Source: an uncultured Ideonella sp. (GTDB taxonomy: Bacteria; Pseudomonadota; Gammaproteobacteria; Burkholderiales; Burkholderiaceae). From it: 6,754 nucleotides of DNA. The notes beneath the pieces were generated by a model that was not told the origin of the DNA, did not search any database, and saw nothing but the letters and a program-made list of their open reading frames with translations. This document shows, in pieces, positions 4,948 through 6,754 of this stretch; the stretch's first letter is position 1, and each line of letters opens with the position of its first letter. Location of the stretch: the NCBI GenBank assembly GCA_946479475.1, contig CAMLGG010000278.1, positions 1 to 6,754 of the forward strand, read 5' to 3'. A program made the position numbers and the translations under genes.

Positions 4948-6754
4948 TCACGAATGGGCCCGGCCCGATCGGCGATCGGCCAACGCCCCCTCCAGTCGTT
5001 CGAGTGGTTGTCTGAAATAGGCACTGACCATCGGCTGCCGGCGAAGCGCCTGCCTGGACAGCGCGGCCAGCTCGGCCGCCCGGGCCCGGTCGCCCGCCGC
5101 CAGCACGCAGCTGCCCAGCACCGCACGCGCTCGTGCGACAACGGGGCTGTCCGGCGAGCGGCGGGGCGACTCGGTGGCGAGGTAGCCCTCGAGCGCAGCC
5201 GCTCCCTCGGCCGGCCGGCCCAGCGCGCAAAGGGCCTCGCCGCGCGGTGCCAGGTCGGCTCCCGCCAGCGGGGCGGAGGCCTCGGCGGGCGGAAGTGCTG
5301 CCAGCGCCGCGGCAGGCTGCCCGCTGCCCAGCAGGACGCTGCTGCGGACCAGGGCGGTGTCGAGATCCGGCAGCTCCCGGGGCGCCGTGGCCGGCGCGGG
5401 GCCCAGCAGCTCCAGCGCTTCGGCATGGCGCCCCTGCATGCCCAGGCTGAGCGCCAGGCTGGCCCGGGTGCGCGGCGCCAGCGGGCTGCCCTGGCGGTTC
5501 ATCAGGCCGAGCTGGGATTGAAGGGCGTCGTCCCCGCGCGAGTGCTCGCCGCGCACGATGCGCGTCCACGCCAGAGCCCGGGGCGCGTACGGGATCAGCA
5601 TGAGCTCGTCGCCCACCGGCGCTATGCGGGCAAGCGCGCCGGCCAGCAGCGGCTCGGCGCGGTCGAAGTCGTGCCAGTCGGCATAGAGGGTGCCCAGGAA
5701 GTAGTCGCTCCACGCCCCGGCCTCGGCGATGCCGCGGCAACCTCTTTGCTTCACGATCTCGCGGTCGGCCAGGATGACCGCCTCCGCCGCGTCGAAGCTC
5801 AGGCGGTACTGCGGGTCGTTGGCGAAGAGGAAGGCGGTGTAGTAGATCTCCGCGAAGGCGGCGGTGCTGTCTCGCGGGCCGCCGAGCTGGCGCAGGTCGG
5901 CGATGATCGACGCGCCGAGCTCGCGCGCCTCGGCGACGCGGCGCTGGCCGATCAGCATGCGCCAGAGGATCCAGCGCAGGTTCAGCACCCTGTGCGAGGC
6001 GGCGCCCTCGATCTCGGTCGCGGTCGCCACCGCCGCCCGCGCCCGCTCCAGCGCCACTTCGGGCTCGCCGTTCATGGCGGCGAGCGAAGCGCGCACGTTC
6101 AACGCCAGCGCGCGCTCGATGGCCTGCGGCGGCAGCGCCTGCGTGATCTGCGCGTCCAGCTTGTCGAGCTCCAGGCCCAGCATGCGCGCCTTGGGCTGGG
6201 CGGCCAGGCTCGCCGCCAGCTGCAGCCGCGCGACGATCGCCAGCCGCGGGTCGCTGCCGGCCCAGGACACCGCCTGCGCCGCCAGCTGCTCGGCGCGCGG
6301 CGCACGGCCGAGCTTGAGCAGCGCCTGCGAAAGGGCGATGGCCGCGTTGGCGCGCTCGCCCGGCGAAGCCGCGCTCTCGCTCAGCACCTCCAGCCGGCGC
6401 TCGGCGTGGCGCTCGGCCAGGTCGAAGCTGGCCATCTCGTCGAACAGGTTGCTGACCACGCCGTGCAGCTCGGCCTGCAGGGCCGGCTGGCCGGCGAAGC
6501 GCTCGTCGATGAGGGCGGCGCCACGTTGCAGCAGGTACTCGCGCGGCACCCCGCGCGTACCCAGCCTGCGGGACTCGGCCGGATCGACGCGGAAGGTGTC
6601 CAGCACGAAGTTCTTGACGGCCCCGGCGCGCGCGGCCGCCTCGTTGGCCTGGTGCGCCTGGGCCAGCGAGAAGCCGGCGGCCGCGGCCACCGACGCCGCG
6701 CCCACCGCGCCGAGCGCCAGGCCGGTGCGGGAGCGGGCCGCGAAGCGGCCGACG
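4948..6754 (-). CDS. C-terminal part of a membrane-anchored Ser/Thr-kinase-like protein with a long TPR-like tail (N-terminus outside window)
   Basis: The visible 601 residues run from the right edge to a TGA at 4950-4948. The frame continues to the last base with no start that makes sense, because the GTG at 6705 falls inside the membrane helix; the gene is therefore cut by the window. Residues 11-32 form an Ala/Gly/Val-rich membrane helix after basic residues (RSR). A helix with QANEAAARAG and the motif AVKNFVLDTFR (45-55) come next. About 530 residues of Ala/Leu-rich helix pairs typical of degenerate TPR repeats follow, for example around LQAELHGVVSNLFDEM, ERALALNVRASLAAMNGEPEVAL and LALSLGMQGRHAEALELL. 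I recognise this as the juxtamembrane and presumably periplasmic tail of a proteobacterial Ser/Thr kinase; the kinase domain would lie off the right edge, so kinase identity is inferred. It aligns without gaps to the + strand protein at 2-613 over the first 55 residues. It is the first visible gene of the four-gene run, 5 nt before the receptor. Confidence 0.75.
   Translation of the reverse strand, partial: VGRFAARSRTGLALGAVGAASVAAAAGFSLAQAHQANEAAARAGAVKNFVLDTFRVDPAESRRLGTRGVPREYLLQRGAALIDERFAGQPALQAELHGVVSNLFDEMASFDLAERHAERRLEVLSESAASPGERANAAIALSQALLKLGRAPRAEQLAAQAVSWAGSDPRLAIVARLQLAASLAAQPKARMLGLELDKLDAQITQALPPQAIERALALNVRASLAAMNGEPEVALERARAAVATATEIEGAASHRVLNLRWILWRMLIGQRRVAEARELGASIIADLRQLGGPRDSTAAFAEIYYTAFLFANDPQYRLSFDAAEAVILADREIVKQRGCRGIAEAGAWSDYFLGTLYADWHDFDRAEPLLAGALARIAPVGDELMLIPYAPRALAWTRIVRGEHSRGDDALQSQLGLMNRQGSPLAPRTRASLALSLGMQGRHAEALELLGPAPATAPRELPDLDTALVRSSVLLGSGQPAAALAALPPAEASAPLAGADLAPRGEALCALGRPAEGAAALEGYLATESPRRSPDSPVVARARAVLGSCVLAAGDRARAAELAALSRQALRRQPMVSAYFRQPLERLEGALADRRSGRAHS

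Larger units (their letters stand above)
591..6754 (-). other. Probable four-gene operon: kinase-like TPR protein, TonB receptor, binding protein, sensor
   Basis: All four - strand genes follow one another with gaps of 5 nt, 27 nt and a 4-nt ATGA overlap, leaving no room for internal promoters between genes. Only the binding-protein start has a good Shine-Dalgarno; the other two starts depend on coupling to the preceding stop. The promoter must lie upstream of base 6754. The order of an outer-membrane receptor, a periplasmic binder and an inner-membrane sensor is consistent with a signalling route from outside the cell to the cytoplasm, which is inference. Confidence 0.7.

Noticed and set aside
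2483..5020. Open frame of about 845 codons on the + strand opposite the receptor
   Set aside because: It has the same low-complexity Arg/Gly/Ala composition, spans three gene junctions, and has no recognisable motif. It is a GC-driven antisense artefact.
4943..5740. Upstream extension of the receptor frame on the - strand
   Set aside because: The frame stays open but its translation is Arg/Ala/Gly-rich noise lying within the TPR-protein gene. The ATG at 4942 is followed at once by a proper signal peptide.

Overview
The window is very GC-rich (roughly 70% by eye), nearly intergenic-free, and strongly biased to G or C at third codon positions. The proteins are Gram-negative types: a TonB-dependent outer-membrane receptor, a periplasmic binding protein of the PF04392 type, and a BarA-like sensor. 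I infer a betaproteobacterium, most likely of the Burkholderiales (Rubrivivax/Leptothrix/Methylibium-like lineages), where transmembrane Ser/Thr kinases with TPR tails are also common. The lineage is an inference; there is no rRNA or marker gene here.

Layout. On the + strand, bases 2-613 encode the end of a membrane protein that has lost its N-terminus to the window edge. Everything else is on the - strand and reads right to left as one tight run of four genes: (a) the C-terminal 601 residues of a second, paralogous membrane protein with a long TPR-like tail (6754-4948, also cut by the edge); (b) a 644-residue TonB-dependent receptor (4942-3008); (c) a PF04392-like periplasmic substrate-binding protein (2980-2048); (d) a membrane sensor with histidine-kinase architecture but degenerate catalytic motifs (2051-591). 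Gaps are 5 nt, 27 nt and a 4-nt ATGA overlap, so this looks like one translationally coupled operon whose promoter lies outside the window. The last gene converges on, and overlaps by 23 bp, the left-hand + strand gene. No stretch longer than 27 nt lacks a gene, and I see no tRNA, rRNA, CRISPR array, insertion sequence or promoter.

How the parts may work together (inference). The receptor would bring an unknown ligand across the outer membrane, the binding protein would capture it in the periplasm, and the sensor's periplasmic domain would read either the ligand or the loaded binding protein. No ABC permease or ATPase is present, so the binding protein may serve sensing rather than import. 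The sensor lacks a recognisable phospho-acceptor His. The two flanking proteins resemble the membrane and TPR tails of bacterial Ser/Thr kinases, so output may pass through Ser/Thr phosphorylation rather than a classical two-component relay.

The most curious point concerns the ends. The window begins and stops at exactly homologous nucleotides of the two inverted paralogues, each 44 codons plus one base before their shared (A/V)VK(N/Q)FV motif. This is what one would expect if the segment is bounded by an inverted repeat in the unseen upstream (presumed kinase-domain) halves.
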